From assembly GCA_022824865.1 (NCBI GenBank), contig JAJDZD010000053.1, positions 1 to 64,000 of the forward strand: a stretch of DNA of 64,000 nucleotides, read 5' to 3'. The notes under the pieces were generated by a model that had not been told where the DNA came from, did no database searches, and saw only the letters and a list, made by a program, of their open reading frames with translations. Below, piece by piece: positions 1-9,560 of the stretch; within the stretch, counting starts at the first letter, position 1; each line of letters starts with the position of its first letter. The translations under genes were made by a program, and so were the position numbers. This stretch comes from Chloroflexota bacterium. Its GTDB lineage: Bacteria > Chloroflexota > UBA11872.

Positions 1-63
1 GTCCTGGCCGCGGCAGCGGTGGCCACCAGCGTCGTAATCGTCGTCGATCGCCTGGCCGGCTAA
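1..63 (+). CDS. 3' end of a truncated (window edge) small membrane protein, paralogue of 171..410
   Basis: Frame 1 reads VLAAAAVATSVVIVVDRLAG*; near-identical to the C-terminus of the 171..410 ORF (VLAAAAAAAGVVIAVDRLAG*). Confidence 0.6.
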   Translation, partial: VLAAAAVATSVVIVVDRLAG

Positions 64-170
64 CGGCGCAGCACGATCCGTCGTTCGCCGACTGCGCTGG
101 CCTTGCCCAACGTCACCTTGCCGGAGTTGTGTCGTCGTGCAACGATCAATTCAGGTAGTAGGATCGATTC

Positions 171-410
171 ATGGGCGGTGGAGGCACAAGCCTGATGGCA
201 ATTGACGAAGCCCCGCTCACCCGCTCTGAATTGCGCGAGGAATTGGACCGCACCCTGCGTCACTACGCGACCAAGGCCGACCTCGCCGCCCTCGAAACCC
301 GCATCACCGCCGCCATGGCCTCGCAAACCCGCTGGCTGGCCGGACTTGTCCTGGCAGCGGCAGCCGCGGCCGCCGGTGTCGTGATTGCCGTCGATCGCCT
401 GGCCGGCTAA
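171..410 (+). CDS. small coiled-coil + C-terminal TM protein (start may be internal ATG near 195)
   Basis: TRSELREELDRTLRHYATKADLAALETRI coiled-coil followed by an Ala/Val-rich TM segment. Confidence 0.6.
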   Translation: MGGGGTSLMAIDEAPLTRSELREELDRTLRHYATKADLAALETRITAAMASQTRWLAGLVLAAAAAAAGVVIAVDRLAG

Positions 411-592
411 CGGCGCAGCACGGCGAAACTCGGGCATGGGCTCTGGGCATCAAGCATCGCTAAGCATCCAGCCGTTGCAGCCACGCACGTAGCGAGTGCT
501 CTATCGAACTTGCCTGCTTTCCCGAGCCCCTCCGCGCCCTAACATCCTGAACCGCGCTACCCTGCCCTCGCCTCTGGGCACCCGGGCCGCGC

Positions 593-1843
593 ATGCAGTT
601 CTACTCGCTCCCCAACCTCATCCGTCGCGGCCTGCGCGGCCATCGCGACTGGACCCCCGCCTGGCGCAAAGCTGAGCCGAAGCCGTCCTACGATGTCGTA
701 ATCGTCGGCGCTGGCGGCCACGGCCTGGCCACCGCCTACTACCTCGCGAAACTCCACGGTGTCTCGAATGTCGCCGTGCTGGAGCGCGGCTGGCTGGGCG
801 GCGGCAACATCGGGCGCAACACCGCCATCGTTCGCTCCAACTACCTCTGGGACGCCAGCGCCCACATCTACGAGTTCTCCCTCAAGCTCTGGGAAAGCCT
901 CAGCCAGGAACTCAACTACAACGTCATGTTCAGCCAGCGCGGTCTGCTGAACATCGGCCACTCCGAACAGGAAATGCGAGACCTCGCCCGCCGCGTCGGC
1001 GCCAACCAGCTCAACGGCATCGACGCCGAACTGCTCTCCACCGATCAGGTCTCCAAGCTCGTCCCCATCCTCAACACCTCCCCCGACACCCGCTATCCCG
1101 TCCTCGGCGGAACCCTGCAACGCCGCGGCGGCGTGGCCCGCCACGACGCCGTCGCCTGGGGCTACGCCCGTGCGGCCGATGCCCTAGGCGTGGACATCGT
1201 CGAAAACTGCGAAGTCACCGGCATCCGCACCGCCAACGGCCGCGTCACCTCGCTGGAAACCACCCGCGGCGAAATCCGTGCCGGCGCCGTCGGTCTCGTC
1301 GTCGCCGGCAACGCCAGCGTGCTCGCTTCCATGGCCGGCATCCGCCTCCCCATCCTGTCGCACCCGTTGCAGGCCCTCGTCACCGAACCCCTCAAGCCCG
1401 TCTTCGACCCCGTCGTCATGTCATCCGCCGTCCACGTCTACATACACCAGACCGACCGCGGCGAATTGGTCCTCGGTGCCGGCATCGACGCCCCCGTCAG
1501 CTACGACCTGAACGGCAACTTCCGCATCATCGAGCACGTCCTCGCCGCCGTCTGCGAGCTGTTCCCCATCTTTAGCCGCGTCCGCATGCTCCGGCAGTGG
1601 GCCGGCACCGTGGATGTCTGTCCCGACGCCAGCCCCATCATCTCCGGCACCCCCATCAAGGGCCTCTTCATGAACTGCGGCTGGGGCACCGGCGGCTTCA
1701 AAGCCACCCCCGGCTCCGGCTGGGTCTTCGCCCATACCCTCGCCCACCAGGAACCCCACCCGCTTAACGCACCCTTCTCCCTCGACCGCTTCACCACCGG
1801 CGCCCTGATCGACGAACACGGCGCCGCCGCCGTGGCCCACTGA
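593..1843 (+). CDS. soxB: sarcosine oxidase beta subunit (heterotetrameric)
   Basis: FAD-binding motif [36 protein letters not shown]; followed by SoxD-, SoxA- and SoxG-like ORFs. Confidence 0.93.
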   Translation: MQFYSLPNLIRRGLRGHRDWTPAWRKAEPKPSYDVVIVGAGGHGLATAYYLAKLHGVSNVAVLERGWLGGGNIGRNTAIVRSNYLWDASAHIYEFSLKLWESLSQELNYNVMFSQRGLLNIGHSEQEMRDLARRVGANQLNGIDAELLSTDQVSKLVPILNTSPDTRYPVLGGTLQRRGGVARHDAVAWGYARAADALGVDIVENCEVTGIRTANGRVTSLETTRGEIRAGAVGLVVAGNASVLASMAGIRLPILSHPLQALVTEPLKPVFDPVVMSSAVHVYIHQTDRGELVLGAGIDAPVSYDLNGNFRIIEHVLAAVCELFPIFSRVRMLRQWAGTVDVCPDASPIISGTPIKGLFMNCGWGTGGFKATPGSGWVFAHTLAHQEPHPLNAPFSLDRFTTGALIDEHGAAAVAH

Positions 1844-1849
1844 TCCGCC

Positions 1850-2116
1850 ATGCTTCTCATCCCCTGCCCCTGGTGCGGACCCCGCGAGGACGACGAGTTC
1901 ACCTTCGGCGGCGAGGCCGACATCCCCCGCCCCGCCGATCCCGCGGCGCTCACCGACGAGCAGTGGGCCGACTACCTCTTCATGCGCGACAACCGTCGTG
2001 GCCACCACCGCGAACAGTGGTACCACACCGCCGGCTGCCGCCGCTGGTTCATCGTCGAGCGCGACACCGTCACCAACGAGATTCTCGGCGCAAGCACCTA
2101 CGGCGACTCGCAATGA
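1850..2116 (+). CDS. soxD: sarcosine oxidase delta subunit
   Basis: LIPCPWCGPREDDEFTFGGEA...HTAGCRRWFIVERDTVTNEI, Zn-binding SoxD pattern; between soxB and soxA. Confidence 0.92.
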   Translation: MLLIPCPWCGPREDDEFTFGGEADIPRPADPAALTDEQWADYLFMRDNRRGHHREQWYHTAGCRRWFIVERDTVTNEILGASTYGDSQ

Positions 2117-5097
2117 GCCAGCCCTTCCGCCTCGACCACGGCGGCCGCATCCACCGCGACGCGCCCCTCCAATTCACCTTTGACGGACGGCCCATCGATG
2201 CATTCCGCGGCGACACCGTGGCCTCCGCCCTCCTCGCCAACGGCGTCTCCCTCGTCGGCCGCAGCTTAAAGTACCACCGTCCACGCGGCATCGTCTCCGC
2301 CGGCGCCGAAGACCCCAACGCCTTCGTCCAACTCGGCCACGGCGCCCGCACCCTGCCCAATCGGCTGGCCACCGTTACCCCCGCCACGCCCGGGCTCGAA
2401 GTCCGCCACGTCAACGCCTGGCCCAGCCTGGACTTCGACCTCATGTCGGCCTTCGGTCTCGCCGCCCCGTTCATCCCCGCCGGCTTCTACTACAAGACCC
2501 TCATGTGGCCCCGTCGCCTCTGGCCGCTCTACGAACACTTCCTGCGCCACGCCGCCGGCCTCGGCCACGCGCCCAACGCTCCTGACCCCGATCGCTACGA
2601 CCACGTCCACGCCCATTGCGACGTTCTGGTAGTCGGCGCCGGCCCGGCCGGCCTCGCCGCCGCCCGCGCCGCCGCTCAGACTGGTGCCCGCGTGATCGTC
2701 GCCGACGAACAGGCCGAATTCGGCGGCGGCCTGCTCGCCACCGCCGAGCGCGTCGACGCTCTCCCCGCACCGCAATGGGCCGACGTTGCCGCCGCCCAAC
2801 TCTCCTCGGCTCCCGGCGTCACCGTCCTCCCCAACACCACCGCCTTCGGCCTCTACGAGAGCAACCTCGTCCTGCTCGCCGAGCGCCTGCATTCCGACCA
2901 GCCCGACAACGCCGGTTCCGAAAGCGGCGCCCGCGTCTGGCGCGTCCTCCCCAAACAGATCGTCCTCGCTTCCGGCGCCCATGAACGACCCCTGCTCTTC
3001 GCCAACAACGACCGCCCCGGCGTCCTGCTCGCCGGCGCCATCTCCACCTACCTCAACCGCTACGCCGTCGCCCCCGGCTCACGCGCAGTCGTCTTCACCA
3101 ACAACGACTCCGCCTACCGCACCGCCCTCGACCTCGCCGACGCCGGAGTCCCGGTCGCCGCCATCGCCGATGTTCGAGTTGATCCCGACGGCAACCTCCC
3201 AGCCCAGGCCCGCGCGCAAGGCATCCCGGTCCACACAGGCGCCGTCGTCGTTCAGGCCCACGGCCGCGGCCGCGTCGCCGCCGCCGAGCTTTGCTCCCTG
3301 GATGGCGCCCCCCTCGGCACCGTCGAATGCGACCTCCTCGGCGTCTCCGGCGGCTTCGCTCCCGCCCTCCACCTCCACGCCCAGGCCAGCGCTCCAATGA
3401 CCTGGAATCCCGAAGTCGCCGCCTTCGCCCCCCAGCCCTCGCACGGCATCCACCCCGCTGGAGCCGTCACCGGCCAACTGGACCTGGCCTCCGTCCTCCG
3501 CCAGGGCACGGCCGCGGGAACCGCTGCCGCCGCGGCAGCCGGCTGCTCCAACGGCCACACTCCGGCAGCCCCCCAGGCCGCCGAGACTCCCACCTCGGAT
3601 CTCAAGCCCTACTGGCTCCCCCCCGGCGAACTCGCTCGCACCAAACCCCAGTTCGTCGACCTCCACGAAGACGTCACCCTCGACGACCTCCGCCTCTCCC
3701 TCCGCGAAGGCTACGAATCCATCGAGCACGTCAAGCGCTACACCACCCTCGGCATGGGACCCGACCAGGGCAAGCTCGCCAACCCCCTTGCCACCGGCGT
3801 CATCGCAGAGCTGCTCGGCCGCGACCCGGCCACCGTGGGCACCCCCCGCCACCGCCCCGCCTACTCCCCCGTCAGCCTCGGCGCCATCGCCGGCCGCCAC
3901 ATCGGCCCGCTCGCCGACCCCGTCCGCGTCACCCCCATGCAGGAGTGGCACGAATCCGCCGGTGCCCACTTCGAGAACGTCGGCCAGTGGCGCCGCGCCT
4001 GGTACTACCCCCACCCCGGCGAATCCATGCACGAAGCCGTCGCCCGCGAGTGCCTCGCCGTCCGCAACCGCGTCGGCATCCTCGACTACTCCACCCTCGG
4101 CAAGATCGAAATCACCGGCCCCGACGCCGGCGAGTTCCTCGACCGCGTCTACACCAACGCCTGGAAACGCCTCCGCCCCGGCCGCTGCCGCTACGGGCTG
4201 ATGCTCGGTGAAGACGGCATGATCTTTGACGACGGCGTCACCGCCCGCCTCGACGACCAGCGCTACCTCATGTTCACCAGCACCTCCAACGCGGCCCCCG
4301 TGCTGGCCTGGCTCGAACAATGGCTGCAGACCGAGTGGACCGACCTCCGCGTCTACCTCACCTCCGTCTCCGAGCACTGGTCCAACATCGCCCTCGCCGG
4401 CCCCCGCAGCCGCGACGTGCTGGCCGCCGCCGGCACCGACATCCCCCTCGCTCGCGACGACTTCCCCTTCATGACCTTTCGCGAAGGCCATGTCGCCGGC
4501 GTCCCCGCGCGCGTCTTCCGTATCAGCTTCAGCGGCGAACTCTCCTACGAAATCAACGTCCCTGCCGACCGCGCCCGCCACGTCTGGGAAGCCCTGTTAG
4601 ACGCCGGCCGCTCCTTCGGCATCACCCCCTACGGCACCGAGACCATGCATGTACTGCGCGCCGAAAAGGGCTTCATCATCGTCGGCCAGGAAACCGACGG
4701 CTCCGTCACACCCGATGACGTCGGCCTCGGCCGCTTGCTCTCCCGCCGCAAGGACTTCCTCGGCAAGCGCTCCCTCAGCCGCCCCGATTCCGCTCGCCCC
4801 GACCGCAAGCAACTCGTCGGCCTGCTCACCGACGACCCCGCCCTGGTCCTGCCCGAAGGCGGCCACGTTGTGGACGCGCCAGGCCGCCGGCGCCCCCTGC
4901 CCATGCGCGGCCACGTCACCTCCAGCTACTTCAGCCCCGTCCTCGGCCGCTCCATCGCCCTGGCCATGGTCTCCGGCGGCCGCGCCGCCCTCGGCGAACG
5001 CCTCTACGTCGCTACCCTCCACGACGACCGCTGGCTCCCCGTCCGCAGCTGCCACCCCGTCTTCTACGATCCCGAAGGCGCCCGCCAGCATGTCTAG
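2113..5097 (+). CDS. soxA: sarcosine oxidase alpha subunit
   Basis: Real start ATG at 2113 overlaps the soxD stop (ATGA); the supplied ORF 1873..5097 is N-terminally over-extended. Contains FDGRPIDAFRGDTVASALLANG, SLKYHRPRGI, VVGAGPAGLAAARAA and a C-terminal GCV-T domain. Confidence 0.93.
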   Translation: MSQPFRLDHGGRIHRDAPLQFTFDGRPIDAFRGDTVASALLANGVSLVGRSLKYHRPRGIVSAGAEDPNAFVQLGHGARTLPNRLATVTPATPGLEVRHVNAWPSLDFDLMSAFGLAAPFIPAGFYYKTLMWPRRLWPLYEHFLRHAAGLGHAPNAPDPDRYDHVHAHCDVLVVGAGPAGLAAARAAAQTGARVIVADEQAEFGGGLLATAERVDALPAPQWADVAAAQLSSAPGVTVLPNTTAFGLYESNLVLLAERLHSDQPDNAGSESGARVWRVLPKQIVLASGAHERPLLFANNDRPGVLLAGAISTYLNRYAVAPGSRAVVFTNNDSAYRTALDLADAGVPVAAIADVRVDPDGNLPAQARAQGIPVHTGAVVVQAHGRGRVAAAELCSLDGAPLGTVECDLLGVSGGFAPALHLHAQASAPMTWNPEVAAFAPQPSHGIHPAGAVTGQLDLASVLRQGTAAGTAAAAAAGCSNGHTPAAPQAAETPTSDLKPYWLPPGELARTKPQFVDLHEDVTLDDLRLSLREGYESIEHVKRYTTLGMGPDQGKLANPLATGVIAELLGRDPATVGTPRHRPAYSPVSLGAIAGRHIGPLADPVRVTPMQEWHESAGAHFENVGQWRRAWYYPHPGESMHEAVARECLAVRNRVGILDYSTLGKIEITGPDAGEFLDRVYTNAWKRLRPGRCRYGLMLGEDGMIFDDGVTARLDDQRYLMFTSTSNAAPVLAWLEQWLQTEWTDLRVYLTSVSEHWSNIALAGPRSRDVLAAAGTDIPLARDDFPFMTFREGHVAGVPARVFRISFSGELSYEINVPADRARHVWEALLDAGRSFGITPYGTETMHVLRAEKGFIIVGQETDGSVTPDDVGLGRLLSRRKDFLGKRSLSRPDSARPDRKQLVGLLTDDPALVLPEGGHVVDAPGRRRPLPMRGHVTSSYFSPVLGRSIALAMVSGGRAALGERLYVATLHDDRWLPVRSCHPVFYDPEGARQHV

Positions 5098-5710
5098 TCC
5101 AACACCCCGCCGCTCACCGTTCGGCGCAATCGAATCCGCGCAGCCACCTCCTCACGAAGGCCAACTCTTCGAACGCCCCTTCCTCACTCACGTCAATCTG
5201 CGATTGGACTCCGCCGACTCGGAAGCCCTCGCTGCAATCCAACAAATGCTCGGCGTCCAACTCCCGCTCACGCCCAACACCACAGCCGCCAGCCAAGGAC
5301 TCTTGGCAATCTGGCTGGGACCCGACGAATGGCTCCTGCTCGCCGCGCAAGATTATTCCGAGGCCCTGGCCAGTGATTTGCAGGCCGCTCTGACTGGCCA
5401 CGTCGCCTCCATAGTTGACATAAGTTCCGGCCAAACGGTCATTCGCCTGTCCGGGCCCTCCGCGCTCGATGTCCTCGCCCGCGGCTGCGCCCTCGATCTC
5501 CATCCCTCCGTGTTCCCACCCGGCGCCTGTGCCCAAACCATGCTCGCCCGCGCCCAGACCCTCCTTATCGCCGTCGACCTCACGCCCACCTTCGACATCA
5601 TCGTCCGCCGCAGCTTCGCCCCCTACGTCGCCGCCTGGCTCAAAGACTCCGCCCGCCAATTCGGCCTCCACTTCCCCACGACCGCAACCCCAGGAACAAC
5701 CCTTGCATAA
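5090..5710 (+). CDS. soxG: sarcosine oxidase gamma subunit
   Basis: ATG at 5090 overlapping the soxA stop; LAIWLGPDEWLLLA...DISSGQTVIRLSGPSALDVLARGCALDLHP typical of SoxG. Confidence 0.88.
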   Translation: MSSPTPRRSPFGAIESAQPPPHEGQLFERPFLTHVNLRLDSADSEALAAIQQMLGVQLPLTPNTTAASQGLLAIWLGPDEWLLLAAQDYSEALASDLQAALTGHVASIVDISSGQTVIRLSGPSALDVLARGCALDLHPSVFPPGACAQTMLARAQTLLIAVDLTPTFDIIVRRSFAPYVAAWLKDSARQFGLHFPTTATPGTTLA

Positions 5711-5758
5711 CACCCCTCGCCCCCAATACCGCGCCCGCTCTTCCTCCCTCTCTCCGTG

Positions 5759-6047
5759 GAGGCCTTTGCATAACCCCCATCCTCCGGGACGTGGCCTCTT
5801 GGCTCGCTTGGGGAAGAGGCCAGCGACGTCTTTGCCGGAGGGTGCGCGGGGTCAATCCCTTCCAGGAGAAGCCGTCTTATTCCCTCTCCCTGGCAGGGAG
5901 AGGGCTAGGGTGAGGGTCGAAAGCCCGGAATCCCTCCCAAGCCCTGAGCCAACCACGCTGCCCCCTCGCCGCCGCCGCTCTTCCCCTCTCCTGGGGAATA
6001 GACAAGGGGTCTTCGGGGCACTCGCGCTAGAGTTACGCAAAGGTCTC
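5759..6047. mobile_element. MITE-like element, TIR-bounded, 289 bp
   Basis: Left end GAGGCCTTTGCATAACCC (5759), right end GAGTTACGCAAAGGTCTC (to 6047), imperfect inverted repeats; internal CCCTCTCCCtggcaGGGAGAGGG palindrome; related elements at 23178 and 45662. Confidence 0.65.
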
Positions 6048-6049
6048 CC

Positions 6050-6928
6050 ATGACCGCCGACCTCCGCCTCGTCCTCATCGGCACCGGCAATCCAACCCCC
6101 CGCGCCCACCGCGCCGGCCAGTCCATTGCCGTCCTGACCGACAACGCCGGCGCAATCTTCGACCTCGGCCCCGGCTCCGCCATGAACCTCTTCGCCTCCT
6201 CCGTTGATCCGCTGGCCATCGATCAACTCTTCTTCACCCACCACCACTTCGACCACATGGCCGACTTCGGCCACTTCGTCATGGCCCGCTGGGACCAGGG
6301 CGCCGGCGCCGGTGACGCCCTCACCGTCTACGGCCCCCCGCCGCTTCGCCGCATCGCCGATCTGCTCTTCGGCCCCGAAGGCGTCTACGGTCCCGATCTG
6401 CATGCCCGCACCCGCCACCCCCTCAGCCAGCGCATCCACCGGCTGCGCGGAGGCCCCATGCCCCGCACCCTCCCCGTTCTGGACATCCACGAACTCGAGG
6501 AAGGCGACACCGTGGCAACCCAGAGCTGGAAAGTGACCACCGGCCCCGCCCGCCACGTCCAGCCCTACCTCACCTCGCTGTCGTATCGCCTTGAGACTCC
6601 TTCCGCTTCCGTGGTCATCTCAGGCGACACCCGCCCCCTTCCGGCGCTCGTCGATTTCGCTCGCGACGCCGACGTCCTTGTTCACATGGCCATGGACCTC
6701 CAGAACGAAATCGACCGCTGGCCCGAAATCGCCACCAGCTGCACCGGCGCCGCCGGCGCCGCCCGCATCGCCGCCCAGGCCAACGCCAAGCACCTCGTCC
6801 TCGTCCACCTGGACACCACCGCCGATCACCCCGACCGTCAGGACGCCATGCTCGCCGAAGCCCACGCCGAGTTCTCCGGCAACATCACCCTCGGCGAGGA
6901 CTTCCTCGAAATCCCCGTCACCGCCTGA
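6050..6928 (+). CDS. MBL-fold metallo-hydrolase (RNase Z / arylsulfatase-like)
   Basis: LFFTHHHFDHMADF (HxHxDH-like), VVISGDTRP, LVLVHLD. Confidence 0.9.
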   Translation: MTADLRLVLIGTGNPTPRAHRAGQSIAVLTDNAGAIFDLGPGSAMNLFASSVDPLAIDQLFFTHHHFDHMADFGHFVMARWDQGAGAGDALTVYGPPPLRRIADLLFGPEGVYGPDLHARTRHPLSQRIHRLRGGPMPRTLPVLDIHELEEGDTVATQSWKVTTGPARHVQPYLTSLSYRLETPSASVVISGDTRPLPALVDFARDADVLVHMAMDLQNEIDRWPEIATSCTGAAGAARIAAQANAKHLVLVHLDTTADHPDRQDAMLAEAHAEFSGNITLGEDFLEIPVTA

Positions 6929-7014
6929 CCACCTCGTCTCAACCCGCAGGCGAGGCCGACGTCTTCTTCCGGCGAACCGGGAGAGCAACCGTGTGCGGTG
7001 TCAAACTCTTCGAG

Positions 7015-7110
7015 GCGAAGCCGATCTTTTCCCTCTCCCTGGCAGGGAGAGGGCTAGGGTGAGGGTGGAGAGCCCGGAGTCCCTCCCAAGCCCCAGGTCA
7101 GGCACACGGT
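7015..7110. repeat. CCCTCTCCC...GGGAGAGGG palindromic repeat, near-identical to 5865..5960
   Basis: tccctctccctggcagggagagggctagggtgagggt...gagcccggagtccctcccaagcc shared with the 5759 element. Confidence 0.8.
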
Positions 7111-7316
7111 CAACATTGCGGACGATCCCGCTCTCCCACGGTCTCGCTGTACCCAGGGCTGGTCGGTCTGTCTCGGCCCAGCAGCTCAAGCCTTGGACAG
7201 TGCAAAGCCCTGGGAACATACAAGGGTTGGGGTGAGGCTCTTCCGGTCAACGCCATCCGGGCAAGCACCCCACACCGCCCACCTACCTCCTACCCGGCTC
7301 GATACCTGCAACCAAC

Positions 7317-7350
7317 GGGGCCGCGCGACCCAAACAGTCCACGCGGCCCC
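7317..7350 (-). terminator. GC-rich hairpin downstream of small ORF 7372..7470
   Basis: GGGGCCGCG (7317-7325) / CGCGGCCCC (7342-7350), perfect 9-bp arms; no U-tract. Confidence 0.4.
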
Positions 7351-7371
7351 GCGCTGCTTCTGTCTACTGCC

Positions 7372-7470
7372 TCAGGCCGCCGCGTCCCGCTCCATGCGGT
7401 ACCACCACAGCGCCAACGGAACCATCGCCACCGCCAGACCCAGCAGCCCAATCCAAGCTTTCCGCTTCAT
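7372..7470 (-). CDS. 32-aa single-pass membrane microprotein candidate (below ORF-track cutoff)
   Basis: MKRKAWIGLLGLAVAMVPLALWWYRMERDAAA*; positive N-terminus, ~20-aa hydrophobic segment, GGAG ribosome-binding-like motif just upstream, hairpin after the stop. Confidence 0.5.
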   Translation of the reverse strand: MKRKAWIGLLGLAVAMVPLALWWYRMERDAAA

Positions 7471-7587
7471 GCCGCACTCCTAACCGTATAGATCCCGTCC
7501 GGGCCAGGCCCACGCCCAACCCTCTACCTTCACCATCGTCCTGCCACCCACCCCCCGTCAGTCACCTTCACAACCATCCGCCCCCAA

Positions 7588-7753
7588 CCGTTCGCGGCGA
7601 GCCGGGCCGGTGTACCCACCGGACCGAGTCGAACCACACAGCCAAGCGCACCCAACTCTCCCAGCCACTCCGCCGCCGTCCGCATCCCGTTCGGGTGTAG
7701 GGGCCGGTCTCTAACCGGCCGCTTCCGCGCAACCACCCCGCCGGCATCCCGGC
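7588..7753 (+). repeat. direct repeat copy 1 flanking 7808..9547
   Basis: Shared blocks: gagccgggccgg; cagccaagcgcacccaa-ctcccagcca; cgggtgtaggggccggtctctaaccggccgcttccgcgcaaccaccc. Confidence 0.75.
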
Positions 7754-7807
7754 GGCTGGTCGGCACACGGCGGATAGGATGGCGGCGGGGGAGACGGCAA
7801 TCCGCGC

Positions 7808-9547
7808 ATGACCCACAGCAACGAAGAGATCACCCGGCGGCTGCAACTGGGCGAGGACAGCGCCTGGGAATTCAAGCAGGTCCAGTTCGCCGGCAACCGA
7901 CCGGTAAGCCCGCAACGCGCCGACCTGGCGGACGAGATCGTGGCCTTCGCCAACGCTGACGGCGGCGTCCTGCTTTGCGGTGTCACCGATGAAGGCGAAG
8001 TGCAGGACATGACGCGCGAGCGCCTCAGTTCGCTGGACGACTACGTCGTCGAGATCAGCACCGACGCCATTGAGCCGCCAGTTCGCATTCGCACCCAGCA
8101 CATGGAACTCCCCGATCGCAGGCGATTGCTGCTCGTGGATGTACCGGCGGGCGATTCCGCGCACGAGCGTTCCGGCCAGCGATACATCCGCGTCGGCGGC
8201 TCCAAGCGAAGGATGACCGGCGATGAGTGGCTGCGCTTGGCGCAGCGTCGCGCGCAAGCCCGGTACCGGTCCTTTGATGAACAAACGGTTCCGGACACCG
8301 GAATCAACACCCTGGACGAGTCCCTCTGGAAACCACTGCTAAGCGCCGAAGGCGCCGCCGAACCCGAGGTGGCGCTCGGCAGATTGGCTCTTCTCGCAAA
8401 CGATGAGGCTGGCATCCCGCGCGCCACGGTCGCCGGCGTCTTGCTATGCACGCCGGATCCCCGGCAGTGGCTGCAAAACGCCGGGATCACCGCCACCCGC
8501 TATCGGGGCAACGACCGTGCGTCCGGCCAGATCGACGCGCAAGAAATCACCGGCCCGTTGAACCGGCAGGTCGCCCAGGCCGTCGCCTTCGCCCTGCGCA
8601 ACATGCAGGTCGCCGCCCGCAAGGATCCGGGGCGCGTTGACCTCCCCCAATACAGCCACCGGGCCATATTCGAAGCCCTCGTCAACGCCGTCGTGCATCG
8701 CGACTACTCGATAGGCGGCAGCAAGATTCGGCTCTCGATATTCGCTGACCGCTTGGAAATTCAATCGCCAGGCTCGCTGCCCAACAACCTCACCGTGGAG
8801 AGCATGGAAACGCGCCAGGTCACACGCAATGAAGCGTTGACCTCCGTTCTGGCGCGTTTGCCGGTTGGCGGCATTCAGGGCTCGGAGGAGCGGCAGTACT
8901 TCATGGAACGCCGCGGCGACGGCGTGCCCATCATCCGGCGCGAGACTCAGGAACTCTGCGGACAGCTTCCGGAGTACCGGGTCATCGACGACTCCGAAGT
9001 CCGCCTCACAATCCCCGCGGCCACCCAGGAACACAGCCCCGCAAGCGCTGTGATCACCGTTCGGTCCGCCGGTCAGCCCCTGTCTGGCGCCGATGTCCTT
9101 GCGCTGTTTCCGAACAAGACCTGGAAACGCTCTACCACCAATAGCGATGGCGAGGCGTCGGTCGAGCTATACACGTCCCACCTCCCCATGACCGTATTCG
9201 CCGCCGCCCCCGGACACGCTGCGCACCTCGTACGCCAATGGACGCCCAGCCGGGGCGCGCTGACGCTCGACCTTCAGACGTTGTCGCATGGCGGCAGCGT
9301 CATCTTCCCTGAGGCGGTCGGTCACCTGCCCACCCTCAAAGGCCGCCTCAACCCCATCCGCGACACGTTGGACAGGACGTACGTCTACGCCTCCAACATC
9401 GCCATCAACCAGGGCCAACCCCAACCCGTCCGCTTCACCCCAGGCGAACAGCTGCGCCTCACCGACGCCGACGGGCAAGAGGCCCAGATCCGAATCCTGG
9501 ACGTCATAGGCCGTTCAGCCCTCCTCGAATACCAACCCATCGCCTGA
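7808..9547 (+). CDS. AlbA_2/Schlafen-type putative DNA-binding protein with RecG-like/HATPase_c_4 region
   Basis: N-term EDSAWEFKQVQF...LADEIVAFANADGGVLLCGVTDEGEV; PQYSHRAIFEALVNAVVHRDYSIGGSKIRLSIFADRLEIQSPGSLPNNLT. Confidence 0.88.
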   Translation: MTHSNEEITRRLQLGEDSAWEFKQVQFAGNRPVSPQRADLADEIVAFANADGGVLLCGVTDEGEVQDMTRERLSSLDDYVVEISTDAIEPPVRIRTQHMELPDRRRLLLVDVPAGDSAHERSGQRYIRVGGSKRRMTGDEWLRLAQRRAQARYRSFDEQTVPDTGINTLDESLWKPLLSAEGAAEPEVALGRLALLANDEAGIPRATVAGVLLCTPDPRQWLQNAGITATRYRGNDRASGQIDAQEITGPLNRQVAQAVAFALRNMQVAARKDPGRVDLPQYSHRAIFEALVNAVVHRDYSIGGSKIRLSIFADRLEIQSPGSLPNNLTVESMETRQVTRNEALTSVLARLPVGGIQGSEERQYFMERRGDGVPIIRRETQELCGQLPEYRVIDDSEVRLTIPAATQEHSPASAVITVRSAGQPLSGADVLALFPNKTWKRSTTNSDGEASVELYTSHLPMTVFAAAPGHAAHLVRQWTPSRGALTLDLQTLSHGGSVIFPEAVGHLPTLKGRLNPIRDTLDRTYVYASNIAINQGQPQPVRFTPGEQLRLTDADGQEAQIRILDVIGRSALLEYQPIA

Positions 9548-9560
9548 ACAAGTCACCCCC

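Noticed and set aside
1873-2112. N-terminal arginine-rich extension of the 1074-aa soxA ORF
   Set aside because: It overlaps soxD in another frame and is compositional; ATG 2113 gives the canonical SoxA start.
3079-4581. 500-aa minus-strand ORF antisense to soxA
   Set aside because: Gly/Ala/Val/Asp-rich mirror of high-GC coding DNA; soxA is clearly real.
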